From: Alopecurus myosuroides
Lineage: Eukaryota; Streptophyta; Magnoliopsida; Poales; Poaceae
Assembly: GCA_028641055.1 (NCBI GenBank)
Contig: CM054058.1
Location: 88,857,927-88,921,926, forward strand
DNA: 64,000 nucleotides
Reading direction: 5' to 3'
Shown here: positions 11,283-24,641 of the stretch, piece by piece
How positions within the stretch are numbered: the first letter of the stretch is position 1
How the letters are laid out: each line of letters begins with the position of its first letter
Made by a program: the position numbers and the translations under genes
The notes under the pieces: model-generated
The model's database searches: none
What the model was told of the DNA's origin: nothing
What the model saw: only the letters and a program-made list of their open reading frames with translations

Positions 11283-14200
11283 TGTAACATCCCAAGTCTG
11301 AAAAATAGCCATTAGAATGTTTGCTCTCTGTTATTTTATGTTTTGCATCATGGCATCATGTTGATTGCATTTGTTTTGTTTGTTTTCCATTTGTTATTCT
11401 CTGTTTTGTTTTGTTTTCCAACTGTTTTCATTTGTTTTCCTTTGTTTTCTATTTGAATTTCAAACCAAAATTCAACCTTTGTTTCATCCTTGTGATGTTA
11501 CAATTTCCAAAATGTTATTTCAAATAAAAACAACCAAATTGTTTTCTTTTATTCCATAATGATCACTTATCAAATTGTTGGTTTTATTCAATCAATTAAA
11601 TTCCAAATCCCCTTCAAATTCAAATTAAATGCATCAAACAGAACCACTTTGAACTTATGAACAGTATCTAATCAAATCAACTACTCTAATCAAATTTAAC
11701 ATAGGGTTACCCTATTAAAATCCTTGTTTTCCATATTAATCAATTAATTTCAAATTGGTTTCAAATTCAAAGCAAATCATCAACAACACCTCATTTGGAA
11801 ATTATAAAAATACCAAACCATTCTAATGTTTTAATCCACTTAATAATAGGGGTCACCCTAATAAAAACCCTGTTTTCAATATTAATTCATAAATTAACAA
11901 ATTCTTCCAATTCAAACCATTTTGCAAAACAGCAACAAAAATTGATTTTTGCCAAAAACTTAAGTTGTAAAGTGGTAGATATTGGGCTAACAACCTCACA
12001 TGAATTTTTCCAGATTTTTATCAACTCTAATACCATCTTCTTCTTCCATTTCTGTTTTGCTACAAAAAAAAATATAACAGAATGAATTATTAAAAAGAAA
12101 ACCAGAGGAGAGATAGCACCAGGCCCACCCCTTTCCCCCTTTGGCCCAACTCACTTCTAGCCCAATACCTCTTCCTGTTTTCCTTCTTCCTCCTGCTATC
12201 GTCATGTTGGTACGAACCACCCCATCGTCCCCGAGCTCAATCAGACGGCCTCACGAGTACCCTCCTCCCTCTTTTAATCCCCACCGAGACCACCTCGTGA
12301 ACCCTAGCTTCCCCTCCATCCTCTCCCGGTTCCTCCAGCGCCGCCATCATCCTTTCTCCCCTCTATCTGTTCTTGCCCATCACAGCACAACAGGTACAGA
12401 CCATCTCCCGCTAGCTCCTCGTCGCCTGTCGCCATGAACCCTGTTGACCTCACCCGGGTGCAAAAATGGAACCACACCGTCGCGCCATCCACCTCCCCGA
12501 GGTGAGCTTCACCCGCTGGACACCTCTCCCTTCCCCCTCTTGCTCCGTGTCCTCGCTATCGTGGTGCTGTCCGCCATGGACGCCGAGAAAAGAAACTCCG
12601 GGTTGCAACCGTGAGCCATGCTCCCGTCCCCTGCACCCCACACCGCACGTGTGTGCATCGCACCATGCTCCACTCTGCACACACGCATGGCTTCACCTCG
12701 ACCTCGATCACGCGCCATGAGCCAGCAAGCTGCTACCGATCTCCTGTTTCTTTTTACATCGGAACCTGAATGTCTGAATCTCGAGTTCAGTTTCGGCGCG
12801 GGCAAACACTTGATCCTCTGTACGCACCTTATGTCATCACTAGTTGCACAGTAGTGCAGTGGCCTCGTTCCCTGGGTTGCACAGAGGGATCCCGAGTTCA
12901 ATCCCCAACCTTGGCGATAAATTCTGTTGCTTTTTTGTTGTTCTGTTACACAGCGTATCTGCTGCTCCCGTCCGGAGCATTGTTCTGAATCTTGATTCAG
13001 TTAACAAACGCCCGCACCACCACCTCTTACCCCCCGAGATCCCCTTCTCACCAACAAACAGCACACTACCCTACTGGCAACACACCCTTGTGCTCACAGT
13101 GAGGTTGTGGGTTCGATCCCCCACCCTCGGGATTAAACCCAAACTTTTTATCTTTTATGTTCAAGGCCAAAACAAGTTTCTTATCACCAACCAGTCCCTG
13201 TAACTTATTTCTAACCCTGCAAAAATTATTTCTAAGTCCCTAGATCCATGAAAATGGCAGATTTGCACCAAATGTTCTAAAATGCATAAGTAATTCATCC
13301 CAACTCCAATTTTGACTTTTTAAATATGTTTTCTGTCCCAAATTAAATGTTCTATCCAAATATAAAATTTGTTTACTGTTTTGAATATTTTAAATTGGTG
13401 CAATATTTGAAAACTTGTCAAATTCACTTAAACTTGCAAAATTCATAACTTGAGCATAAAAATTCCAAATTCCACAAACTAAATATGTTTTCCAATCAAC
13501 TTTTCATGTAATTTCCAAATATAAATTTGGTTTGCTGTTTTGAATAATTTAAATTGCTGAAAACAACTGTTTCTTGTTTATTGCATTTAAAATTGCCAAA
13601 ATAATAACTTTCTCATTTTAAATCCAATTTCAACAAATGAAATATGTTTTCCATGCAAAATTAAACCACCTTTTCAAATATAAAATTTGCTTCATGTTTT
13701 GAATAATTAAAATTGGTTAAATGACTTAAATCTTGTTTAATTCATTTAATATTGTTAAATTTATAACTTGCTCAAAACAAATTCTTTTGGGACATATAAA
13801 ATATGTTTTCCAACCATAAAAGCATAACCTTTTCAAATATGAAGTTCACTCAATGTTTTGAACAAATAAAAATTCAAATAAGTTCATGTTTGAATTAAAT
13901 TAATTTAATTCTTGCTTAAACTTGTTTAATTCCTAAATACTTTATTTGAAATCCTTTTTCAACAAGTGAAACATGTATTCCAACTAAAATCTTGTTTTCT
14001 TTTCAAATATAAACTTTGTTATCTATTTTGAACAATTAAAATTGGTGAAAACAACAAATGCTTGTGTGACACCTTTAAGAAACCAAAATTTCTTAACTTA
14101 ATAAATGAATTTCCAAACTTGGTCAACCTTATTTCCAATTGCTTCTATTGTTGTTATTTTGTTGTTTTCCTCGTCCATGCATCATGCTAATTCACTTACA

Positions 14201-16272
14201 CAATTTGATTAGTTGTAAAACAATTAATTCAACCATAATCAATGGGCTTTTCATATGCAATCCAATTGCATGTGGGTCCATTTAATCATGTTGCTATCTT
14301 GTCAACTAGTTTATTTTGATGCATCAATTAAATGGTCATGCATCATCCCATGTTTGTGCACTATGCCATGATATCGATTGTCTACCTTTTCTGCATTGCC
14401 TGTTTGCTTCTTCCCGGATACACGACGACGTTGAGACCGACGATACTTAAGACATCCCTTCTAAGGAGTTAGCTCAGTACCAGGCTACTGGGTTTGCAGG
14501 CAAGTTATCACTCACATGAACCATCGTGTTCCTTTCAACATTGGTTACCGATACTTTCCGTTGTCTATTATGCTAGCCCTAGTAATAGTTGTTTCTGTTA
14601 CGAACCTATCACATGAATCCCTTAACCTTGATATTGCCTCACCTCCACTCCTATCACCCCTTTGGTTGAGCCAGTGTCTTACTAGCATGCTTAGGTTGTT
14701 TTGCTCGAGTCTGTTACCCGTTACTTTCTGTTACTATTTCTATTATGTTCTGGGGGCTCGATGTGTAATCAATCAATCAATCATGCTAATGTTATTGTTA
14801 AATAATAAGTTGATGATAAGGGACCGGCAGGAGGCCCTGTGTGGTTTTGAGGCCTGCTAGTGTCGACCCTAATAGGAAAAGGGTCTTGTCTACTGATCCA
14901 TGATGAGCGCACTAACCGCATGTGGGAAGCGAGTATGGGCGCCCCCCTCAATTTGATTCGATTCGCATCTCGTCCAAATCGCCTCATTTAGTTCGTGTTT
15001 TCCATTTGCCGCATGCATGTTTTTGCGAGCCCGGGCCAGGGTGGAACTTTTGTAGTCGGCATATAGGGGGACACGTTCTTAGAGTGCTATGAGGGTCCAT
15101 TTTCTTCTGGGCTTGATTAGCCGTGCGCCCAAGGTTCTTTGGGCTTGATGCGAAGAAGAGTCGAGTTGTGTTGAGTGCCCCGCTTGGTGGAAGGGCCTTT
15201 CCATCTGGCGGGTTATTCATGCGTGTACGGCCAAATTGGTGCAACCCTGCAGGGAAAATCTTCTCGAGAAGCCGTGTTTTCCGCGGTTATGGATTACTTG
15301 GTGAAAGTACTGGCTAACAAGTACTCAGGACAACTTAAACCTAACGATTAACAACCTTTTCACCCAATGATTAACAACTTGACTAGTAATAGGCTCATTG
15401 ACACAATAATCTGAACCATCATTAAGTCAACTGTGTGAGTTATCCTCGGATTGCTTCTTTGGATAAGGGGCGAGATCCAGGATGGGTTTGTTTGAAGTTA
15501 TCTTTCAGTTGGTTACAATCCTCGATCTTATCTCCTTTCTGTTAGCCGGAAGTGGTAGAATCTCTGTAGTTGGTTAGCGCAGCCAGTTGCAGCATCTTTT
15601 ATGTCCCCTCTCTTCCGTTGAACCCAAGGCATCTGTGCTTGGTGTTGACGGGTTACACTTTGGTGAACTGTGAGTCTTGCTTGCCAGTACGTTTATGTAC
15701 TGACCCCTTTGGGGCTGTGGTTTCCGCAGACCTACGTTTCCGAGGATCTACATGGTGGCTACTACGTGGAGTATGACGAGACTGCTGACGAGTAGATAGC
15801 GGACCCGGGCAGGATCCGAGACTTCGTAGATGGGCTCCGTCTTTTCGTTTCCGGCCTCTTAGGCCTATTTGGTTCTTGTCTGTACTCAGACATGTTGAAT
15901 GCTTCCGCTGTATGGTACTGATGTATTGTTGGGACATGTGTCCTCTGGATGATGGTATCTGCTATTCTCTGCCTTAGTGAAGGCTATTTGCAACCTTATT
16001 TCAATCTTTTGTGTCTTAGAGATATGTTCTGATTATCATTCGTTTAACGCTGTTGACGTACCATGTGTGATTGGTATGAAGTACGTCGACAGTAGTGCCT
16101 TTGATCTCTAGTGGATAGTTTACATCGACGATGGAATAGCAGGGCTTGTGTTGTCGCGCATAAGCGCAGGCCTACCAGGAAGCTGGGACGTGGGAGCATT
16201 TATGCCCCATAATCCAAGCATCTGCTATCCAGTTCGGCCCGATGAGTATCCCCTAGAAGTCAGGGTGCAACA
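11283..16272 (+). repeat. N2 3' LTR (5.0 kb)
   Basis: It begins TGTAACATCCCAAGTC and ends GGGTGCAACA. It carries the same internal modules as the 5' LTR: C-rich block (about 12110-12730), pol III-like boxes (12852-12904 and 13110-13120) and the ~160-bp array (about 13280-14105). It lacks 10 bp relative to about 6336-6345. The near-identity argues for a recent insertion. Confidence 0.9.
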
Positions 16273-16277
16273 TCAAG

Positions 16278-18464
16278 TCAAACCCATTTGGACTTATAAG
16301 TTGCTATCCTAGTGCATGAAATTTCTGTTTCAGCACGAATCTGCTCACCGTATGATTTTACGTTTTTTATTGGTATGTCGGATTGAGCTAATGTTTTAGT
16401 ATGTTCTGCAACTTTTCGTCCTCTGTAAGCACAAAAATTGTCTTAATTTTTTGACGAGTCTAGCATAGGAAAAAACGTTCGTTTTGCTGCTGCTGCTTTT
16501 CTGGACAGATTCTGCCTTCTTTTGTTTTATGCACTCTTTGGGCTTGGGAATTGAATTTCCAGGATTATTTCAAGCAAGAGAGTGAACATACAACATAATG
16601 AACCTTATTGTCTATCTACTGGAGCATTTGATTTGGAATTTTGCACAACAAGCATGTGATTTGTTTGTCCTTGCTAATCTCACCCCACAGAAAAAGAATG
16701 GGAGAAACATGTTTTGTGAAGTTTTTTCACAGGGAATAGAGGAGCTGCGCCTCAAGACATCCAAGAATGGTGAAAGCCATAAGCTTAGGGATGTGATGAA
16801 CACCCCACTGGAGCTACACTCTTTTGGTTAGCACATGTCTACTTTCTGTTTTTCTAAGCAAAGCATTTATCGTAGAGACTTGAAGCGTCTAGTTTTTGTT
16901 TTGATAAGACCACCACCATCATTTTATATGAGATTGAGATACTGGAGTTTGGGGTTGGAATGTATTGGATGCTAGTATTATGACTTGGAATAGGGATGCC
17001 ATGGTTTATTTGAAGAGCTACATATGTTTGCATGATTTATAGGCTTTTTATGTGTAGAATTTTGCAATAATGTTGTCTTGAGCTATCTCTTATTCATGTC
17101 CTTGATGTTAATTGCTGGTTTATTTAGTTTGTCATGAAATGAGTATTTCTAAGGACATATGCATGCATAGTAGCTGGTCAACTATCTCCCTCTTGCTAGC
17201 CCAAAAATTTAAAAATTCCAACAAGTAAAAACTTGTTTCCAACACTCCTTAGCCAAGTATTTCCAGTGAGTCCACCATATCTTCCCATTAGCTTCATTGC
17301 TATTCCGAGTATGTTCACCATGTTATTGTGTTATTTATGTTCTAAATTAAGATATTCACTTTATTAATTGTCATGGGTTGAACTTGGGATAGGACTCTCA
17401 CGAACTTTTGAAGGCACACTTTACTTTGTATGCATCTAATAAACATGACCCAATAATGGGAGCCATAAGTTTTGCGTTTGAAAAGTGTGTGGTTGGGAGC
17501 TAGCTATAAATGTGTATCAACGGAAAGCTTTCAACATTGCACAAAAAATTTACATTTGGTTGTTATCATGTACTTTTGTTTTTGGACTCCTGCCATGCCG
17601 AAATGAAATAGAGGAATAGTAAGTTTTGATGAGTAAGTATCTATATGACTAGAGAAACGCATTGGGACGGTAACCCAAGCCATGCTTTATCATGGTGGAA
17701 ATTTACTTACAGCTTGAGTGACTCTACAACACATCCTATAATAAAATAAGAAGCTATGCATAATAATGAATGAAAATAAGAAGGATGATGAGTCTACTCC
17801 GTCTGTTCATCTTGTCATTGTAACATGGGCTTGTTTCCATGTCATGGGGAAAGAGTTACCTCTTTGCGGTTCTCTATGATGTCATTAATACTTATTATGA
17901 TTGTACAAAGCTTATTAGGAATCTTAATGGAGTAGGTTTTTACACTCACAGGGCATGAGGCTTTCAACCACCTTGTCATTCTCATTACTTCAATACTCAC
18001 AATTTTAAGATGCTAGTGATAAAGGGGCAATGAGAGTCCTAGATCAATGGATACCACATTTCAATTAGTAATTTTAGTTGAATAATTTAGAGGCTAAATA
18101 AGACTTGATCATGTTTTACCTCTACTCAATTTTCTCCAAAGTGTCCACTACATTTTCTATTCTCCATTATGCTATTCTTTGACCAATATAGGATTTTATT
18201 TTTCATTTTGTGTATGCATTTGGTCCATAGTGCTTTTATTTCATTATACACTTTGTGAACTTTCATGAAGCATCTTTGCTTGCGTATTTGATATTTCTTA
18301 CAACATGAATTGTATATTGCTACTCATTTCTATTATTAATCATTTGATTATATGTAGCATGAATAATCCTCCTTGATATCCCATGATTGTTTCAATATGC
18401 AAAACCCATCTTAGTTTTATCACCTTCATACTCGAGGACGAGCATGGGTTAAGCTTGGGGATGT
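16278..18464 (+). other. N1 3' internal region
   Basis: This 2.2-kb AT-rich stretch lies between the N2 target duplication and the N1 3' LTR. The longest open frame (16598-16831, 77 residues) has no recognised motif and I do not call it a gene. The region ends with a purine-rich AAGCTTGGGGATG just before the LTR, the likely polypurine tract. Nothing else is recognised; it probably is the 3' untranslated part of this gag-protease family. Confidence 0.6.
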
Positions 18465-20175
18465 TGATGCATGTAAAATGCATAGATGAATTTTGCATAT
18501 TTTCACATGGTTTTCTATTACATATTGCATCATATAAGGGTATAATTCAATGTTTTATAGTATTTTGGGGTTAAATTACAAAGTCCCCCAACTTTTATGG
18601 AATTAACCCTGCCTGTCAGAAACCCCGTTTTCTATATTTTTGACGTTTCAGGGGGCAAACTTCCGCGAAATCACCTGAAAATCTGCGGGGGTCATTTTCT
18701 TGGAAGGAGAAGACTTGCGGGTGAAGGATCCACGAGAATTGGGCAAGGAGTCCCAAAAGAGGACCCTCCACGCGGCCAGATTCCTTGGCCGCGTGAGAGG
18801 CCCCCTTTTGGCCCATGTGGCCCCAATTCCTTCCATCTTCGACTTACCGACTCCGTCTTGACCTAAAACCGACTATAAAAAGGGTCCCCCGTACCCTTAC
18901 GGAGAGGAGCACCGCCGAAACACCGAAACACCAAAACAGAGACCAGAAGTTCCAGATTGGAGGGGGAAAACTCCGGCGGAGCGCCGCCGGTGTGATCTCC
19001 TACCCCTCCAACGTCATCACCATCGACATCTCCATAAAGAGGGAGTAGTCCACCCCAGGGCTATGGGTTTGTGTAACTAGCACTTGTATCTCTCTCTCTA
19101 TGTGCTTCACTAATTAGATCCGTATGAGCTGCCTCACATGATTACGGGCACCGTTGTAATTCCTATGTGGTGGATCTTTTCTATGAGTTATTGAATCTGA
19201 GATTGCAATTGTTTCTCTTGAGTTATTTGAGTAGATGTATATTATGTACCCCATTCTTATTTGCTAGCTTTGATCAATCTAGTTCTTGAGAGCGTGTGTG
19301 GGGTGATGGGTGCATTAGTTGGAGTAACGGGGGGTGGCTAGTGCTGTGAAAGTGACAGAAGTTCAGCGATCCACTTAGGTTTTGTTAAACCTTTCTTAGT
19401 TACCTCACTAGGGATAAAAAGGAGTACCTTGTTACCGGGGATTTGAAGTGACACTAATCAATCTCCATGACTAGATCTAGCAAGTTCTTACTTCAACTTC
19501 ATGTCACATTGCTTAAAGCTATACTCTGGTTTTTCCTTAATTATCGAGGTGTTATGATTTATTTCGCATCTTGGTGGAGTATAAGAGGGATCAATATGAC
19601 CGTAGAAATCTCTATGCTAGGACGTGATGCCCATATGAAAGTACTCAATGTTAAACATGTTATTGTAATCTCACATGTAATTCTTTATGTCCACCGTCTA
19701 CCACTTTATTTGTGAGAATGCAAGTGTGAAACCATGAACCCCGGTCCTATTTTAATTATAAGAAAACACTCTAGTTACTTTGCTGCAATTTACTTTACTT
19801 GCACTTTACTTTACTTGCATCTCCAATTCGAATTTACATTATCTCCATCACCACTTGCATCACAAAAATACAAAAACAATCCATTGCATATTTATTTTCT
19901 CATTTGCATTTAGTAGTAGATTTAATTATTGCACATTTACTTTCAGTTTTGCATTGCAATTTAGAAGTCTCACACCTTGTGCTTGACAACCACTTGGTGA
20001 GGTTGAGGGCACAAAATTATCTACTTGTTTGCAGGATCCTGGAGGAAGCTTGGAAGACAACTGCTGAAATACTGGCGCCCCAAGAGTTCGATATAAACCC
20101 TCGAGTCACCCTCGTGGGGAAGAAGGCTTGCCACTAGCTACACACTCTGCACTTGGAGTCTCAACCTAGCCATCA
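18465..20175 (+). repeat. N1 3' LTR
   Basis: It matches 1162-2864 over its whole length with scattered substitutions and a short CACCAAAA-type insertion near 18930. The TATA box is at 18874-18881. It is followed by the ACATG duplication at 20176-20180. Confidence 0.9.
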
Positions 20176-20180
20176 ACATG

Positions 20181-21522
20181 TTGCATAAATATTTGTTCGC
20201 ATTGTTCTATTTACGAGAAGAGTATGACATTGTGGTAGCCTCCTTTGACTGTTTCATTTAAATCAACTTGGCACATACTCGCGCATGCTAAGACTGAAAA
20301 CAAAAAAGTCAATAAGCCTCGATGATTTATTTTGCCTCAGAGTTCTAGTATCAATGTTATGCCTCAGTTAATTTTACTTTGTCGCAAACATGATTATGAT
20401 AGTTGTTGCTCTCTTTATTGTCGCTCCCTGTCTATTTATTAGCCTTCACCTGTACTGAGTATGAGCTCTACTCGTGCATCCAACTCCCAAAAACCAAAGT
20501 TTGCCAAATGTGTCCACCATACCTACCTATATGTGATATTTTACCGCCACTCCAAAGTAAATTGCTCATGTGCTACCTTTAAAACCTGCTAAAAATTACT
20601 CCTGTTTTGTGTCACTGTTTTAGCTCATGAGGACGTAAATAGAGAATCTTTATCTCACTCGTTGATTGGAATTTACACCCTGGACTAGTGTCTTCATCCG
20701 CTTATCCAAATTATAGAAGGGATGAAAGCGGGGTGCCCAACCCCAAATTAATACAAACAAATTCTCTTCACTATTTTTGCCCATGATTTATCAGTCAAAG
20801 CATAATTGTGTAAACAAAAGAGAAATAGGGATGACCTTCTACACCAGTTGTGTCCTTCACCATGGGAGCCGCTCTTGTGAATCCAGTTGGCTTGTGACGT
20901 ACTGTATTGTCTATTTACCATTCGTTGACATAAGAATACACCTCTCTCAAAATGTTTTCAATACCTCCGTTTAATAAAATAAAAGCTCTAGCACATGATT
21001 TGATCTCTGCTTCCCTCTACGAAGGGCCTTTCTTTTACTTTTATGTTGAGTCTCCGCCTTATTCTTTGAGCACTTTCTTGAGAGCATAATTATCATTGTT
21101 AGTGTAATGTGTTTGTCCCAAAGCACGGTTGATTGTGGTATATTCTTGATACTTGCATCTTTGATATCTTTACTTCTAGTCTTCCCTTGAACTTCAGAGG
21201 TGCCCTGGCATTTATGTTTTGCCCCACATTTAAGGGCAAGCGAGATACCACTTTATCAGATCCTATTATGAATACTTCAATCTTGCAAATAGTTATGCTT
21301 CATGTTGTTTAATATTAATATGTTGTTATCTCTTCATGGTTTGCATAGCTATTAAGTGACAGCATCTTGCATGTATCTTATCGTGAGCATAATTAAGTAT
21401 TTGATCACATAGTGAGTATATTTACATCATATGAAAGAAATGTGTTCGTAAAAGTCTTTTAATCGCACTCAGTTGTCACTGAATTGCTTGAGGACAAGCA
21501 ATAAGCTAAGCTTGGGGGGAGT
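20181..21522 (+). other. Copy A 3' internal tail
   Basis: This non-coding AT-rich segment continues copy A after the N1 insertion. It aligns by eye along its length with 36995-38253 of copy B, with many substitutions and some indels. It ends with AAGCTTGGGGGGAGT, the polypurine tract, directly before the LTR at 21523. Confidence 0.7.
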
Positions 21523-22918
21523 TGATACGTCGAAAACGTATCTCCTTTTCCGAACACTTTTCTTATTGTTTTCCTCTAAACTTGTGTGTTTGGATACAAC
21601 TAACACAGACTAATGTTGTTTTCAGCAGAATTACCTTGGTGTCTTGTTTTTGTGCAGAAAAAACAACTTTCGGGAAAATGCTCACAAAAGAGCCCATTGA
21701 TGTTTTCACCCCGGAAGACCTCGGGAGCCAGAAGGGGGCCAGGAGAGGGGCCACAGGGTGGCCACACCCCCTGGCGCGGGTCCCCCTAGGCCGCGCCACC
21801 TAAGGGTGTGGGCCCCCTAGAGCCCCCCTCAGACTCCCCTTTCGACTACAGGTAGCCTCTAACCCTAAAACCCGAGGGGGTTCGTCATATTCCACAGAAA
21901 CACAACTGAGCGCAGCCGCCGTCCCGAACCTCGATTCGGGGATCAGAAGTTCCTGTTCTGGCACTCTGCCAGGACAGGGAAGTGGAGAAGATCATCGCCA
22001 TTGTCATCACCAACGCTTCTCCATCGACCATCCATGTTTCCCCCATCCATGTGTGAGTAATTCCCACGCTGTAGGCTGAAGGGAATGGTAGGGATTGGAT
22101 GATATCGTTCATGTAATAATGTCGTGATTGTTAGGGCATAGTGCCTAGTATCCTCTATTAGTGCTATTGACATTGTTGCAACTTGTTATGCTTAATGCTT
22201 GCCACTTTGGGCCCGAGTGCCATGATCTCAGATCTGAACATGTTATTGAATCACGATGATAATTATTGTTTCTTGATCATACCTGCAAGTTGTTTACACA
22301 TATTGTTGTCCGGAACCCGAGGCTCCAAAGTGAAAAAAATTGGGACAACCGGAGTGGATGGCTGTGATGTGAGGATCACATGTGTTCATGGAGTGTTAAT
22401 GCTTTGCTCCGGTGTTCTATTAAAAGGAACACCTTAATTACCAGTAGTTCCCTTGAGGCCCCGCTGAAAACGGGCTGGTAGGACAAAAGATGTTGTGCAA
22501 GTTCTCATTGCGAGCACGTACGACTATTTACGGAACACATGCCTATTGTTACTTAGTGCTTTGATGCTTTATCTTATTTATCTGCAATGCTCCTGACATG
22601 ATCATTATTTGAACTTTCTTATCCATGCAACTCTCGTTCAACTATCCCCATGCCTACAGTATTTAATCGGTTGTTTACTTCAAACACTACTATTGCTGCT
22701 GTTTTCATTCCACTGTTGTTGTTATTTCACGGCTGCTACTATAAAACTGTTACCGCTGATAAACCACTGCGAACTAGTCAACTTTCAGGTGCAAGTGAAT
22801 TGAAAACTCACTTGTTAAGGCTCACAAATATTCTTAGGCTCCCCTTGTGTCGAATCAATAAATTTGGGTTTTAGTTCCCTCAAAGACTGTTGCGATCCCC
22901 TATACTTGTGGGTCATCA
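21523..22918 (+). repeat. Middle LTR of the A/B array
   Basis: It begins TGATACGTCGAAAACG and ends GTGGGTCATCA. It is homologous to 38254-39651. The 3' two thirds (from about 21960) agree closely, while the first 400 bases, including a GC-rich block at 21715-21840, are strongly diverged. It is preceded by copy A internal sequence and followed by copy B sequence, so it appears to serve both. Confidence 0.8.
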
Positions 22919-22944
22919 GGCGCGCCTGCATATGGTGTGGGGCC

Positions 22945-24340
22945 TGAAAGTGCAATATGGTCAACTAGAGGGGGGGTGAATAGGTGACCTACAAATTTTA
23001 CTTCTTTTTCACTTTTAGAGGGGGCTCAAGGAAAGTAAAGGCTTGGTTATCTAAATGTGCAACTAAGTGAACACCCTATGTGACATGCAACAAGTAGCAA
23101 CGGAAGTGAAGAAATGGTACAAGATAACCACAAGTGAAAAACACGGAGACAAGGATATGTTTCCCGTAGTTCCTTCTTAAAAGAAGTACGTCTACGTTGG
23201 AGAGGTGGGGAGCCACCTAGGCGCTCCTCAATAGCACGTATGTGCACACCTTATTCTCCGTGAGCTTCTCCGGTGAGGGAGATTCTCGTTTCCACTATGA
23301 GGTCGACTTGAAGGCGTTGACCAAACCTTTACAAGGGGTTGAGGCTACTCCACAAGTGAGATGGAGGCTCTCAACAATCGAAGCTTCTTGCTACAAGGTG
23401 GAAGCTACAGGCACTAGGGTTTCCCTTGGATGACAAAGCAACCAAGAGATTACAAGATCCCAAGAGTTGTGGTGTGGGAACACACGTTTTGGCTTGGTGG
23501 AAAGATAGATCTAGGCCTCCTCCATGAGATCCTTGAAGGGCATCGAGTTTGGTTGGAGGAGGAGGGAGATCGGGGCGTTTTGAGCTCTACAACAATGGAG
23601 GAGAGAGAGGAATGGACGAGCTATCTATCTAGATAAAGAAGACAACTATTTATAGGCTCCTCCAATTTCTGACCGTTGCAGTTTGCCAGGGCCGGAATAT
23701 TCCAGTGTTAGCACCGGAAATTTCTGGTCTGTCGTGGCCGGAAATTTGAATAGTCCGGGGGGCGGATTTTTGAAATATCCGGGGGCGGAAATTTCCGCCC
23801 CAACATTCCGCCCCCATCACTGTGCGCGGGCACCAACTCAAGATGAAAAACTGCTAAGGACCAGAGGCCGGAATATTGAAAAATCCGGGGGGCGGATAAT
23901 TGAAATATCCGGGCCCGTTAATTTCCGGACAGAATTTCCGCCCCCATCTCTGTGCGCGGGCAGCTGAGAAGGATCCATTTTCTGCTAAGTCCTAGAGGGC
24001 CGGATTTTTGCACTGGAAATTTCCGGGGCAAATTTCCGCCCTAGCTTCTGTGCGCGGGCAGGGAAAATACTTAGCCGTTTTGAAGAGACCAGAAAGGGGC
24101 CGGAATATTCCGGTGCTAGGGCCGGATATTCCGCCCCATAAGCACCGGAATTTCCGGACTGAATACTGAAAAATCCGGTGGCGATAATTCCAGAGTGTAG
24201 ACCTTCTCTTTGATCTTTTGACAGGAATATAACAATAATTATCTGAGAGAATAGCTGCACAGTCTAAAACAACATTGTTAGATAGGTGATACCCGGGTTG
24301 TTATCATCACCAAAATCATTAGAGGGATCATGAGCTTTCA
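22945..24340 (-). repeat. C 3' LTR
   Basis: It begins TGAAAGTGCAATATGG and ends GAGCTTTCA on the plus strand, with 5-7 bp inverted ends TGAAAG/CTTTCA. The promoter side (U3) is the right half. It holds a dense cluster of CCGGAA(A/T)(A/T)TTCCGG-like palindromes at 23690-24190, just upstream of a minus-strand TATA box at 23646-23654. Confidence 0.92.
23646..23654 (-). promoter_or_regulatory. TATA box in C 3' LTR
   Basis: The minus strand reads TATAAATAG. The 5' LTR has the same box at 34160-34168. The palindrome cluster begins about 40 bases upstream in the direction of transcription. Confidence 0.65.
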
Positions 24341-24341
24341 A

Positions 24342-24355
24342 TCTCCCCCTTTTTG
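24342..24355 (-). promoter_or_regulatory. C polypurine tract
   Basis: The minus strand reads CCAAAAAGGGGGAG immediately before the 3' LTR, which is the plus-strand priming site for reverse transcription. Confidence 0.85.
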
Positions 24356-24641
24356 GTGAGTGATGACAACACGGGTATTTGCAAGGAAATAAACAAACAA
24401 TGCATGATATGAGAACATCACAGATAGCATATATAGGAGACATGCCTCCTAATAATAATAGTTCACCAACGAATAACGAGTACGATAAGACGAAGTTCGA
24501 AAAGACGCATGAAACGATAAAAGGGGCAACAAAGAACGAAACCCACCCAAGCAAATCCCCGCGATCATCTAGATCTTCTCCCCCTTTGGCATTAGGATAC
24601 CAAAAAGAGAAAAGAGAGATCTACGTCCCATGGAGCAAACT

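Larger units (their letters stand above)
5394..16272 (+). mobile_element. N2: non-autonomous gypsy element with ~5 kb LTRs and 885-bp core
   Basis: The LTRs at 5394-10397 (5004 bp) and 11283-16272 (4990 bp) are nearly identical. They flank an internal region of only 885 bp, and the 5-bp duplication TCAAG is at 5389-5393 and 16273-16277. An initiator-methionine tRNA primer site follows the left LTR and a G-rich polypurine tract precedes the right one, so the element could be copied in trans. The core holds fragments of a Tekay/Del-type polyprotein. The layout resembles the large-LTR Triticeae families (Sukkula-like) and LARDs in general; I do not assign a family name. It is the youngest layer of the stack at this position. 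Confidence 0.9.
1162..20175 (+). mobile_element. N1: Athila-like gag-protease element, nested in copy A and split by N2
   Basis: LTRs at 1162-2864 and 18465-20175 flank the element. A perfect 5-bp target duplication ACATG lies at 1157-1161 and 20176-20180. Copy B carries the uninterrupted sequence at about 36985-37010, an empty-site match that supports these boundaries. After subtracting N2 (5394-16272 plus one 5-bp repeat) the element is about 8.1 kb. It encodes gag and an aspartic protease only; no reverse transcriptase or integrase is seen. It is therefore non-autonomous, and similar gag-protease Athila-like families occur in Triticeae. The LTRs look nearly identical by eye, so the insertion is recent relative to A/B. 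Confidence 0.9.

Noticed and set aside
16598..16831. Possible small protein gene in the N1 3' region
   Set aside because: It has 77 codons, no recognised domain, no promoter, and sits in the non-coding tail of a non-autonomous element.
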